Source of the DNA: Saccharopolyspora hirsuta
Lineage (GTDB): Bacteria > Actinomycetota > Actinomycetes > Mycobacteriales > Pseudonocardiaceae
Assembly: GCF_008630535.1 (NCBI RefSeq)
Contig: NZ_VWPH01000004.1
Coordinates: 310,001-374,000 of the forward strand
Length of the DNA stretch: 64,000 nt
Direction of reading: 5' to 3'
Within the stretch, counting starts at the first letter, position 1; each line of letters opens with the position of its first letter. The position numbers were made by a program, and so were the translations under genes. This document shows positions 24,714 to 32,447 of this stretch, one piece after another. A model generated the notes under the pieces. That model searched no databases. It was not told the DNA's origin and was given only the letters and a program-made list of their open reading frames with translations.

Positions 24714-25697
24714 TCACTCTCCTCCGTTGGTGGCGGCACGGGCCGCGATGGTGTCGCCGTCGTCGACCGGCGAGAGGTGCTCGGCGCCTTCGGCCAGCAG
24801 CGCGCGGATCTTGTCCTTGCCCGCCTCGGTCGGCGCGATCAGCGGCGAGCGGACGTGGCCGGAGCTGATCAGGCCGCGCTGCTCCAGCACCCACTTGACC
24901 GGCGCCGGGTTGGTCTCCACGAAGATCAGGTCGACCAGCGGGTGCACGCCGTAGTGGATGTCCAGCGCCTCCTCCAGCCGCCCGGCGCGGAAGGCGTCGT
25001 ACATCTTCTTCGTCGCGGCCGGGGCGATGTTGGCGGTGGCGCTGATGAAGCCGGTGCCGCCGAGGGCCAGCAGCGGCAGGCACAGCAGCTCGATGCCGGA
25101 CCACACCAGCAGGTCCCGCCCGGCCGCCTTGATCACCCGGGAGAAGTGCTCGAAGTCCTTGGTGGTCTCCTTGATCCCGACGAAGTTCGGCACGTCGCGG
25201 TGCAGCCGGGCGACCGTCTCCGGCGCGATCTCCACCGCGGTCCGGCTCGGCACGTTGTAGGCGATGATCGGCAGGTCCGGGTACTCGGCGGCGACCGTCT
25301 TGTACCAGACGTAGAGCGCTTCCTGGGTGGGCCGCGCGTAGTACGGGGTGATGATCAGCGCGGCGTCGACGCCCGCGTCGTGCGCGGCACCGGTGAGCTC
25401 GATGGTCTCGTCGAGCTTGGCCGAACCGGTGCCGGGAACGACCGGCACCCGGCCGTCGACGGTCTTGATCACGGTGCGGATCGCCGCCGCCCGCTCGTCG
25501 ATGGTCTGCGCGCTGGGCTCGCCGGTCGAACCGCCGATGGAGATCCCGTCCGAGCCCTGCTTGAGCTGCCAGTCGACGAGGTTGGCCAGCGACTCGTGGT
25601 CCACCGCGCCGTCGGCGGTGAACGGGGTGACCACCGGCGCGATCGATCCGGTCAGTTCCTCGGGGCGGGTGCGCCAGGCACCCGGGGTGTTGCTCAT
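24714..25697 (-). CDS. DapA-family class I pyruvate aldolase/lyase (possible replacement for HpaI)
   Basis: A 327-residue protein of the dihydrodipicolinate synthase/N-acetylneuraminate lyase family, about 30 residues longer than DapA at the C-terminus. The Schiff-base Lys is Lys176 (FVGIKETTKD), the helper Tyr is Tyr147 (IIAYNVPSRTA), and GGSTGEPSAQT (residues 55-65) is the substrate carboxylate loop. It sits between hpaE and the HpaG-like gene. The classical pathway ends with the class II aldolase HpaI, which is absent here; a DapA-type enzyme could split 4-hydroxy-2-oxoheptanedioate into pyruvate and succinic semialdehyde. That role is inferred from position. True lysine biosynthesis is unlikely in this operon. 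Confidence 0.8.
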   Translation of the reverse strand: MSNTPGAWRTRPEELTGSIAPVVTPFTADGAVDHESLANLVDWQLKQGSDGISIGGSTGEPSAQTIDERAAAIRTVIKTVDGRVPVVPGTGSAKLDETIELTGAAHDAGVDAALIITPYYARPTQEALYVWYKTVAAEYPDLPIIAYNVPSRTAVEIAPETVARLHRDVPNFVGIKETTKDFEHFSRVIKAAGRDLLVWSGIELLCLPLLALGGTGFISATANIAPAATKKMYDAFRAGRLEEALDIHYGVHPLVDLIFVETNPAPVKWVLEQRGLISSGHVRSPLIAPTEAGKDKIRALLAEGAEHLSPVDDGDTIAARAATNGGE

Positions 25698-25714
25698 GTC
25701 GATCCTCCTGCGGG

Positions 25715-27217
25715 CTATGCGTCGGTGTTCGGTCGGTCGGTGCTGCGCTCGGCCTCGTACCGCTCCCGCCACTCGCCGGTCAGCGGGTAGAGGCCGTCGA
25801 CGGCGGCGCCCTCGGCGACCCGGGCGGCGATCCACGCCTCCTCGGCCTCCTGCTCGATCGAGGCGTCGAGCACCTCGCCCAGCAGCGCCGGCGGGATGAC
25901 CAGGACCCCGTCGTCGTCGCCGACGATCACGTCGCCGGGCTGCACGGTCGCGCCGCCGCAGGCGACGGTGATGTCGGAGTCCCACGGCACGTGGCGCCGC
26001 CCGAGGACGGCCGGGTGCGGGCCACCGGAGAAGGTGGGGATGTCGAGCTCGGCGACCGCGGTCCAGTCCCGCACGCCGCCGTCGGTGACGATCCCGGCCG
26101 CGCCCCGGACCTGGGCCCGCAGCGCGAGGATGTCGCCGACCGTGCCGCTGCCGCGCTCGCCGCGGGCCTCGACCACCAGCACGTCGCCGGGGCCGAGCGC
26201 GTCGAAGGCCCGCTTCTGCGCGTTGTAGCCGCCGCCGTGGCTGCGGAACAGGTCCTCACGAGCAGGCACGAAGCGCAGCGTCCGCGCCCGCCCGATCATC
26301 TTCCGGCCGGGGCTGTTGGTGCGCACGCCGTCGATGGAGAGCTGGTTGTAGCCGCGCTTGCGCAGCTGCGAGGACAGCGTCGCCACCGAGACCTGCTGCA
26401 GCTTCGCCACCAGCTCGTCGGTGAGCTCGAACGGCGCCGGGAGCCCGGCGGCCTCGCGGCTGCCCCACGCCTCGGTCCGCTGGTGGTCGTCGACCGCGGG
26501 CTGCGCGCTGAACTCCGGCAGCGGGGTCTCCCCCTCGACCACGGTGGTCCGCAGGCGGCCGGTGCGGTGCTCGGTGCCCGGGACGTCCACCTCGACCTCG
26601 ACGACGTCGCCCGGGCCCACCACCGACGACCCGGCGGGGGTGCCGGTGAGCACCACGTCGCCCGGTTCCAGGGTGATCAGCTGGGAGAGGTCGGCGACCA
26701 GCTCGCCGAACGGGAAGACCACGGTGCCCGCGGAGTCCTCCTGGACGAGCTCGCCGTTCACCCAGGTCCGGACCCGCAGCGCGGCCGGGTCGAGCTCCGC
26801 GGCGGGCAGCGCGGCGGGCCCGAGCGGCGTGTAGCCGTCGCCGCCCTTGGAGCGCAGGTTCGAGCCCTTGTCCGCGGCGCGCAGGTCGTAGACGCCGAGG
26901 TCGTTGGCCGCGGTCACGGCGGACACGTGCGACCAGCCGTCCTCGCGGGCGACCCGGCGGGCGGTCTTGCCGATGACCAGCGCGATCTCGCCCTCGAAGG
27001 CCAGCAGCTCCGCCCCCGGCGGGCGCTCCACGGTCTGGTCGGAGGCGGCCAGCGAGGTCACCGGCTTGAGGAAGTACGACGGCTTGGCCGGGGCCCGGCC
27101 GCGCTGGGCGATCCGCGACGGGTAGTTCAGGTGCAGCGCGATCACCTTGCCCGGCCGCCCGACCAGCGGGTGCCGGGCGAGTCCATCGCTGGCAGAACGG
27201 ACATCGTCGTGCGTCAT
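25715..27217 (-). CDS. Fusion of fumarylacetoacetate-hydrolase (HpaG-like) and RraA-family domains
   Basis: A 500-residue two-domain protein. Residues 20-235 are an FAH fold with metal ligands Glu75 and Glu77 (FEGEIALVIG) and Asp106, and the loop LTGTPAGSSVVGPGD; HpaG-type enzymes isomerise and decarboxylate the ring-cleavage product. After a linker, residues 285-460 are an RraA/HMG-aldolase fold with GTVGDILALRAQVRG and the TDGGVRD signature (Arg383-Asp384). The acidic residue usually found shortly after RD in aldolases is replaced by Ala here. It is the first gene of the operon. The ATG lies 6 bp from the operator site B with no Shine-Dalgarno between, so the mRNA may be leaderless. The RraA half may supply a missing decarboxylase, hydratase or aldolase step. 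Confidence 0.85.
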   Translation of the reverse strand: MTHDDVRSASDGLARHPLVGRPGKVIALHLNYPSRIAQRGRAPAKPSYFLKPVTSLAASDQTVERPPGAELLAFEGEIALVIGKTARRVAREDGWSHVSAVTAANDLGVYDLRAADKGSNLRSKGGDGYTPLGPAALPAAELDPAALRVRTWVNGELVQEDSAGTVVFPFGELVADLSQLITLEPGDVVLTGTPAGSSVVGPGDVVEVEVDVPGTEHRTGRLRTTVVEGETPLPEFSAQPAVDDHQRTEAWGSREAAGLPAPFELTDELVAKLQQVSVATLSSQLRKRGYNQLSIDGVRTNSPGRKMIGRARTLRFVPAREDLFRSHGGGYNAQKRAFDALGPGDVLVVEARGERGSGTVGDILALRAQVRGAAGIVTDGGVRDWTAVAELDIPTFSGGPHPAVLGRRHVPWDSDITVACGGATVQPGDVIVGDDDGVLVIPPALLGEVLDASIEQEAEEAWIAARVAEGAAVDGLYPLTGEWRERYEAERSTDRPNTDA

Positions 27218-27223
27218 GACGAC

Positions 27224-27242
27224 GATCGTATATGATGACGTA
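27224..27242 (+). promoter_or_regulatory. Putative GntR operator, site B
   Basis: The 19-mer GATCGTATATGATGACGTA matches site A at 16 of 19 positions. It lies between the divergent HpaG-RraA gene (ATG 27217) and GntR gene (ATG 27328). It contains TATGAT (27231-27236), a near-consensus -10 for the GntR gene, so a bound repressor would block both promoters. Confidence 0.62.
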
Positions 27243-27327
27243 TCTGACATCAACGCCGAAGCGCGCGGAGGGAGCGGGACCAGGCGCCTCGGGCAAGATG
27301 GAGCGGACATCAGCGAAGCGAGGAACC

Positions 27328-28005
27328 ATGACCACCGGCCGCGTCACCAGCAAGTCCCAATTGGCCTACGAGTGGCTCCACGAGCGGATCGTCACGCACC
27401 GCTTCACGCCCGGCTACCGGCTGGTGCTGAGCCAGATCGCCGGTGAGCTCGGCGTCAGCGTCGTCCCGGTCCGCGAGGCCATCCGCCGGTTGGAGGCCGA
27501 AGGCCTGGTCACCTTCGAGAAGAACATCGGCGCCCAGGTCGCCCTGGTGGACGAGGGCGAGTACGTGACCACGATGCAGACGCTGGCGGTCGTCGAAGGC
27601 GCCGCCACCGGCTTCTCCGCCCCGCTGCTGACCGCCGAGGACCTCGCCGAAGCGCGGGCGGTGAACCAGCGGATGCGGGAGTGCCTCGAGCACTTCGACC
27701 CGCGCCGCTTCACCGAGCTCAACGAGGAGTTCCACGCGGTCCTGTTCGCCCGCTGCCCGAACGAGCACATCACCGACCTGGTGCGCCGCGGCTGGAGCCG
27801 CCTGCGCCTGCTGCGCAACTCGACCTTCAGCTTCGTCCCGGGCCGCGCGGTCGAATCGGTGGCCGAGCACGACCGCCTGATCACCCTGATCGAGGACGGC
27901 GCCGACCCCCTCGACATCGAGCTGGCCGCCCGCCGCCACCGCACGGCCACCCTCGACGCCCTCCGCCAGTTCCAACGCGACCACGACCACCGCGAGCAGG
28001 CGTAG
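27328..28005 (+). CDS. GntR-family regulator, FCD subfamily (paralogue of the gene at 18342)
   Basis: A 225-residue regulator. The winged helix contains GYRLVLSQIAGELGVSVVPVREAIRRLEAEGLVTF. The FCD domain has VVEGAATGFSAPL, ELNEEFHAVLFARCPNEH and VAEHDRLITLIEDGADPLDIELAARRH. The start at ATG 27328 follows GCGAGGA. It is divergent from the hpa operon and shares operator site B with it, which makes it the likely direct repressor of that operon. The two GntR proteins have nearly the same DNA-reading helix but differ more in the FCD domain, so they may sense different compounds through the same sites. Confidence 0.9.
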   Translation: MTTGRVTSKSQLAYEWLHERIVTHRFTPGYRLVLSQIAGELGVSVVPVREAIRRLEAEGLVTFEKNIGAQVALVDEGEYVTTMQTLAVVEGAATGFSAPLLTAEDLAEARAVNQRMRECLEHFDPRRFTELNEEFHAVLFARCPNEHITDLVRRGWSRLRLLRNSTFSFVPGRAVESVAEHDRLITLIEDGADPLDIELAARRHRTATLDALRQFQRDHDHREQA

Positions 28006-28008
28006 GAG

Positions 28009-28037
28009 GCCGCCCCGAGCTGGTCGCCCGGGGCGGC
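28009..28037. terminator. Bidirectional terminator between convergent genes
   Basis: A 9-bp perfect stem, GCCGCCCCG (28009-28017) with CGGGGCGGC (28029-28037), between the GntR gene ending at 28005 and the transporter gene ending at 28042 on the other strand. Confidence 0.75.
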
Positions 28038-28041
28038 TCCG

Positions 28042-29373
28042 CTACTTGGTCTCGCCCGCCAGGTCGACGTCGCGGCCCTCCCGGACGGCCAGCACGCAGG
28101 ACGCCGAGACCAGGAACGACAGCGCCCACACCAGGGCGACCAGCCACAGGTCGCCGCCCGCCGCCAGCACCAGGCCGGAGGCAATCACCGGGGTGAACCC
28201 GGCGCCGAGGGTGGAGGCCGTCTGGTAGGCCAGCGACGCGCCGGTGTAGCGCATCCTGGTCGGGAAGAGCTCGGCGGCGAACGCGCCGAACGGCCCGAAG
28301 ATGACGCCCTGGACGATGCCGTTGGCCAGGAAGAGGCCGATCGCGAACCCCCACAGCGTGCCCGACTGCAGCAGCAGGGTGATCGGGTACGCCAGCACCG
28401 CCCCGGCGACCATCCCGGCGAGCATCACCGGCCTGCGGCCGAACCGGTCGGACAGGCGGGCGGCGAACCAGATCCCGACGACCGTCAGCGCCGCCCCGAC
28501 CGCCTTGACGTTGAGCACCCCGGTCCGGTCCACGCCGAGCCCGATCACGTGCGCCACCGCCCACACCGTCATCAAGCCCTGCACGGTGTAGGAGCTCATC
28601 CCGGCGACGATGCCCAGCACCAGGTTGCGCGGGTACTGCCCGACGACCTCCAGCAGCGGGATCTTCCGGCGCTCGGCCTCGTCCTCCAGCTCCAGGAACA
28701 GCGGCGTCTCGGCCACCTTCACCCGGATCAGCAGGCCGATCCCGATCAGCACCGCGCTGAGCAGGAACGGCACCCGCCAGCCCCAGCTGAGGAAGTGCGC
28801 GTCCGGCAGCGCCGAGAACGCGGCCACCACCAGCGTGGCGAGCACGGCACCGGCGGGCCCGCCCATGTTGGCGAAGCTCGCCGCGAACCCGCGCCGCTCC
28901 GGCGGGGCGTGCTCGAGCGCCACGAGCATCGCGCCGCCCCACTCGCCGCCGACGGCCAGGCCCTGCACCAGCCGCAGCACGACCAGCAGAGTCGGTGCCA
29001 CGACGCCGATCTGGGCGCTGGTCGGCAGCAGGCCGATGGCGGTGGTGGCCGCGCCCATCAGCACCATCGACAGGATCAGCACGCCCTTGCGGCCGAGGCG
29101 GTCGCCGAAGTGGCCGAAGATCGCGCCGCCGAGCGGGCGGGCGACGTAGCCGACGGCCAGCGTGCTGAACGAGGCGAACAGGCCCACCGCGGGCGGCATC
29201 CCGGCGAAGAACAGCTTGCCGAACACGAGGCTGGCGGCGGTCGCGTAGAGGATGAAGTCGTAGAACTCGATGGCGCTGCCGATGAAGCTGGACGCCAGGA
29301 TGCGCCGCATCTCCGGGGTGTTCAGGCTGTCCGATGTGGACTCGCGCGTCGGGGCGGCGGTCTGCGGGTTCAC
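28042..29373 (-). CDS. MFS transporter, MHS family
   Basis: A 443-residue carrier with about 12 membrane segments. It has the MHS opening GSAIEFYDFILYATAASLVF, the VGYVARPLGGAIFGHFGDRLGRK loop, and LVQGLAVGGEWGGAMLVALEHAP. The start is GTG 29373, overlapping the previous gene's stop as GTGA; the frame stays open far upstream but that extension has no family resemblance. It is the second MHS carrier of the aromatic cluster and is co-transcribed with a metallo-hydrolase, so it may import an ester or a related aromatic acid. Confidence 0.87.
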   Translation of the reverse strand: MNPQTAAPTRESTSDSLNTPEMRRILASSFIGSAIEFYDFILYATAASLVFGKLFFAGMPPAVGLFASFSTLAVGYVARPLGGAIFGHFGDRLGRKGVLILSMVLMGAATTAIGLLPTSAQIGVVAPTLLVVLRLVQGLAVGGEWGGAMLVALEHAPPERRGFAASFANMGGPAGAVLATLVVAAFSALPDAHFLSWGWRVPFLLSAVLIGIGLLIRVKVAETPLFLELEDEAERRKIPLLEVVGQYPRNLVLGIVAGMSSYTVQGLMTVWAVAHVIGLGVDRTGVLNVKAVGAALTVVGIWFAARLSDRFGRRPVMLAGMVAGAVLAYPITLLLQSGTLWGFAIGLFLANGIVQGVIFGPFGAFAAELFPTRMRYTGASLAYQTASTLGAGFTPVIASGLVLAAGGDLWLVALVWALSFLVSASCVLAVREGRDVDLAGETK

Positions 29374-30428
29374 GATGCGACCACCCCTTCGCGCGAGATG
29401 GCGCCGAAGGGCAGCACGTCGAGGTCGTCGGGGACGAGGAAGGCACCGCGGCACCGGGCGGCAGCGGCCTCCCACACCGATCGGGGCGCGGTGCCGGGCA
29501 CCAGGTGGTGCAGGGCGAGCGCTCTCGCGCCCGCGGCGTTGGCGATGTCCACCGCCTGCTCCGGGCTGGTGTGCGACTTGGTGTGGTGGTCGATCGAGGC
29601 CTGCGCGGTCGGACCGCCGCCCGCGTAGGTGCGGTGCACCCAGTCGAAGTCGATCGCCTCGTGCAGCAGCAGATCGGTGTCGCGGGCGAGGCGGACCAGG
29701 TTCTCGCAGGGCGCGGTGTCGCCGGAGATCGTGGCGGAACCGTGCGCGGTGTCGAAGCGGAAGGCGAACGCCGGGGCGATCGGCGGGTGCCGCACGAGGG
29801 TGGCCGTGACGGTCACCAGCTCGTCGGCGTAGACCTCGAACGGCTGCACGCCGTCGGGCGTCGGGTTGTCGTTCGGGTGGTAGCCGATGCCCTCGGGGAT
29901 GCGGATGTCCTCGGCGCGGAAGCGGTCGAGCGGACTGGGCCGCAGCGCATCGAGCACCCGGTCGTTCAGGTCGGTGGCGTGCGCGGCCATCAGGTGCTGG
30001 AACATCGCCGCCGTGCCCGGGGTCGGCTGCTCGGGGAACACCGGGGACGGCGGCACCACCGCGCGGGGCGCGACGGGCGGCAGCGCTCCCCGGTCGCCCG
30101 GTCCGACGATCCGGATCGCGGGCTGGTCCTCGGCCAGCGCGAACATGCCGAACAGCGCCAGGCTCGCCAGGTCGACGGTGTGGTCGGAGTGCAGGTGGGT
30201 CAGGAACACCGCGCGCAGCGAGCTGATCGGGATGCCCGCGAGGTTGAGCTGCCGCCCGGCACCGTGCCCGGCGTCGACGAGATAGGTGCGGTCGCCGACG
30301 AGGACGGCCGTGGCGATGCCCGCGCGCTTGCCCGCGTCCTCGCCGGACCACCAGCGGGGCCCTCCTGCGGTGCCGAGGGTGACGACCCTCGGGCGCGGAT
30401 CGGCGGGGAGGCTTGTGGTGTGGGTCAT
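29370..30428 (-). CDS. MBL-fold metallo-hydrolase (RNase Z / arylsulfatase-like branch)
   Basis: A 352-residue metallo-beta-lactamase-fold protein. The zinc motif is FLTHLHSDHTVD, followed by an Asp in SGDTAPCENL and His residues in LLHEAID and ALALHHL, in the order seen in the RNase Z-like branch. There is no clear signal peptide. ATG 30428 is chosen over an upstream in-frame ATG for length. It probably hydrolyses an ester, lactone or sulfate related to the compounds of this cluster. It is coupled to the MHS transporter by a 4-bp overlap, and a LysR gene lies 69 bp upstream on the same strand. Confidence 0.8.
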   Translation of the reverse strand: MTHTTSLPADPRPRVVTLGTAGGPRWWSGEDAGKRAGIATAVLVGDRTYLVDAGHGAGRQLNLAGIPISSLRAVFLTHLHSDHTVDLASLALFGMFALAEDQPAIRIVGPGDRGALPPVAPRAVVPPSPVFPEQPTPGTAAMFQHLMAAHATDLNDRVLDALRPSPLDRFRAEDIRIPEGIGYHPNDNPTPDGVQPFEVYADELVTVTATLVRHPPIAPAFAFRFDTAHGSATISGDTAPCENLVRLARDTDLLLHEAIDFDWVHRTYAGGGPTAQASIDHHTKSHTSPEQAVDIANAAGARALALHHLVPGTAPRSVWEAAAARCRGAFLVPDDLDVLPFGAISREGVVAS

Positions 30429-30454
30429 GCCGACGATTGGAAACCACGCCACTC

Positions 30455-30488
30455 ATCGACACCAATACCGAATTTCGCGCCTGTCGAT
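30455..30488. promoter_or_regulatory. Inverted repeat ATCGAC-N22-GTCGAT upstream of the metallo-hydrolase
   Basis: Perfect 6-bp arms (30455-30460, 30483-30488) in the 69-bp gap before the metallo-hydrolase gene. It is a possible binding site for the LysR protein encoded directly upstream. The long spacer makes it uncertain. Confidence 0.3.
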
Positions 30489-30497
30489 AGAAGCGGG

Positions 30498-31373
30498 CTA
30501 TGCCAGCATCTCCAGGAACGCCTGCGCTGCGGGCGACAGCTTCCCCGGGCGGCGGAACAGGTCGATGCGGCGGTTCAGCACCGGGTCCACCGAGCACAGC
30601 ACCGCCCCTTCCAGCTCGGCGAGCCGCGCGAGCGGGCGCGGCAGCACCGCGCAACCGGCACCGGCCACCACCAGGTGCAGCGCCGATTCGCGGTGGCCCA
30701 CCTCCACCACGACGTTGGGTTCGGTGCCGCGGCGCTCGGCTTCCGCGCGCAGGAGATCGCGCACCAGGGTGCCCTCGAACCCGGTCACCACCTCCCTGGT
30801 GAGCAGCTCCTCGACGGTCATCCGACCGCCCGGCGGCGGGGTGCTGCCCGGCGGCATCGTGATGACCAGTTCCTGCTCGCCGACCGGGATGCTCTCCAGG
30901 TCGTCGACCGGACGCGGCACCGCGTCGGCCAGGCCGAGCTCGGCCTCCCCGGTGCGCACGGCGGCGCGCACGTCGTCCTCGGACTCCGGCTGGTTCAGCC
31001 GCACCCGGACCCGCGGGTGGCGGGCGCGGAACCGGCCGATCACCCGGGCCAGCGGGTCCAGCGCGAGCGTGGGCAGCGTGACCAGGTCCAGCCTGCCCGC
31101 CATCAGCCCGGTCACCTCGCGCACCGCGGCCCGCCCGGTCTCCATCTCGCGCAGCGCCCGGCGGGCGAAGTCGATCAGCGCGGAACCGGCCGAGGTGAGC
31201 CGCACGCTGCGCGGCAACCGGTGGAACAGCTCCGCACCCAGCTCCCGCTCCAGCCCCTTGATCGAGTGCGAGAGCGACGGCTGCGCCACGTGCAGCGCGG
31301 CAGCCGCCGCGGTGAACCCGCCGTGGTCGACCACGGCGAGGAAGTACTCGAGCTGACGTCGTTCCACGCGCAC
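30498..31373 (-). CDS. LysR-family transcriptional regulator
   Basis: A 291-residue LysR protein. The N-terminal HTH reads RQLEYFLAVVDHGGFTAAAAALHVAQPSLSHSIKGLERELGAELFHR, followed by the periplasmic-binding-like effector domain (LDLVTLPTLALDPLARVIGRFR). The start is GTG at 31373, with a second GTG two codons later. It lies upstream of, and in line with, the metallo-hydrolase and transporter genes and probably activates them. Confidence 0.88.
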   Translation of the reverse strand: MRVERRQLEYFLAVVDHGGFTAAAAALHVAQPSLSHSIKGLERELGAELFHRLPRSVRLTSAGSALIDFARRALREMETGRAAVREVTGLMAGRLDLVTLPTLALDPLARVIGRFRARHPRVRVRLNQPESEDDVRAAVRTGEAELGLADAVPRPVDDLESIPVGEQELVITMPPGSTPPPGGRMTVEELLTREVVTGFEGTLVRDLLRAEAERRGTEPNVVVEVGHRESALHLVVAGAGCAVLPRPLARLAELEGAVLCSVDPVLNRRIDLFRRPGKLSPAAQAFLEMLA

Positions 31374-31413
31374 ACGTTAGGCGCGCGGGCGACGGTCGAC
31401 CAGGAGCGGGCGG

Positions 31414-32028
31414 CTACTGCTGGCGGTCCGCGATGCCCTTCATGCACCACTCGCCGTTGGTGACGCCCAGGACGACGTCGATCGGGACGGTCTGGGTCTG
31501 CCCCTGCGCGGTGAGCGTGAGGTCCACGGGGGTCAGCGCCTCGCTGTCCAGCGAGCGGCGCGGCGGCCCCGACTGCTTGGCGGACTGGATGAGCTGCAGC
31601 GCCTGCGGCGGGAGTTGCGGGGCCAGCGCGCCGTCGGTGCCGCGGCAGGAGTTCTCCGCCAGACCGCTGGCGTTCTTGCTGGCCAGCGCCGCAGTGACCG
31701 CGGACGCCGTGTCGTCCGGTGCGCCCGGTCCGACGAGGAAGTCCGGCTTGGCCAGCCCGGCGATCGCCAGCCCGGCGACGGCTCCCACGACCAGACCGCT
31801 GCCGAGCCCGACGAGCAGCCCCTTCTTGCTCCCTCGGCTCGGAGCGGCTGGTGCCTCCTCGGCCGGTTCGTGCTGGGCCTCCTCAGCCGGTTCACGCTGG
31901 GATTCCCCGGCCGGTTCGCGCTGGGCCTCCTCGGCCTGGCCTTCAGCTTGCGCCGCAGCCTCCTGCTCGGGGTTCTCCCCGCGCACCGGGTCTTCGCCCG
32001 CCGACTCGTCCCGGCTCGGTTCGGCCAT
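31414..32028 (-). CDS. Membrane-anchored protein of unknown function with a Glu/Pro repeat
   Basis: A 204-residue protein I do not recognise. Residues 1-80 are acidic and low-complexity, with repeats of the type (E/Q)REPAEEAQ. One membrane segment follows (LLVGLGSGLVVGAVAGLAIAGLA), preceded by the basic SRGSKKG. The C-terminal part of about 110 residues would lie outside the cell (positive-inside rule) and contains two Cys (ENSCRGTDG and GEWCMKGI) that could form a disulfide, with a pattern VDLTLTAQGQTQTVPIDVVLGVTNGEWC. This resembles small actinobacterial DUF4878-like lipoprotein or cell-wall domains, but only loosely. The start at ATG 32028 removes an unlikely basic extension. Confidence 0.65.
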   Translation of the reverse strand: MAEPSRDESAGEDPVRGENPEQEAAAQAEGQAEEAQREPAGESQREPAEEAQHEPAEEAPAAPSRGSKKGLLVGLGSGLVVGAVAGLAIAGLAKPDFLVGPGAPDDTASAVTAALASKNASGLAENSCRGTDGALAPQLPPQALQLIQSAKQSGPPRRSLDSEALTPVDLTLTAQGQTQTVPIDVVLGVTNGEWCMKGIADRQQ

Positions 32029-32182
32029 GCTGCGTACCTCCCGCGACGCCCTTGCCAGCGCCGACACGTCGAACGTGGTGCTCTTCCGCCCGCCACCCTG
32101 CCTGCGCCGGCAACGCACGTCCACGAACGCACCGCGGAGAGTGGCATTACTCATAGGTCGACGATCTGGCGCCCAGCCGCGG

Positions 32183-32199
32183 TTGGTCCACATCGGATG
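32183..32199 (+). repeat. Direct repeat unit 1, TTGGTCCACATCGGATG
   Basis: It matches the unit at 32242-32258 at 14 of 17 positions, and its core GGTCCAyxTCGGA recurs at 52063-52075, also in an intergenic region. Possibly a regulator binding site. Confidence 0.5.
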
Positions 32200-32241
32200 G
32201 ATTCGAGAACGTCGTTCCGAGGCTCGACGTCTTCCGCCCGA

Positions 32242-32258
32242 TTGGTCCATTTCGGACG
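32242..32258 (+). repeat. Direct repeat unit 2, TTGGTCCATTTCGGACG
   Basis: Second copy of the 17-bp unit at 32183-32199, same strand, 59 bp downstream. Confidence 0.5.
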
Positions 32259-32447
32259 CATCCGCGAGACCCATCCGCCCGAATCGCGCGGTATGCCCGC
32301 TGAGGGCACCGGCTCGTGCGCGCTGGAACCGGCGCAGGGCTCGCGGCCGAAGTCAACCCCTTGCCCGCGAGGTCGGGGAGCGAGTTGAACGGCGGCCCGC
32401 TCGGCGGTAGGCCTGGATCAGCACTTCTCGACAGCTGGAGGACGACC

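Larger units (their letters stand above)
32029..32447. other. Divergent intergenic region with a direct repeat
   Basis: These 419 bp lie between the unknown membrane protein (minus) and the aldo/keto reductase (plus). They hold two copies of a 17-bp direct repeat 59 bp apart (listed separately). I see no supported gene. Confidence 0.5.

Noticed and set aside
24714..25697. Lysine-biosynthesis DapA (4-hydroxy-tetrahydrodipicolinate synthase) as the role of this gene
   Set aside because: The fold matches, but it is longer than DapA and lies inside an aromatic ring-cleavage operon; an aldolase role in that pathway fits better.
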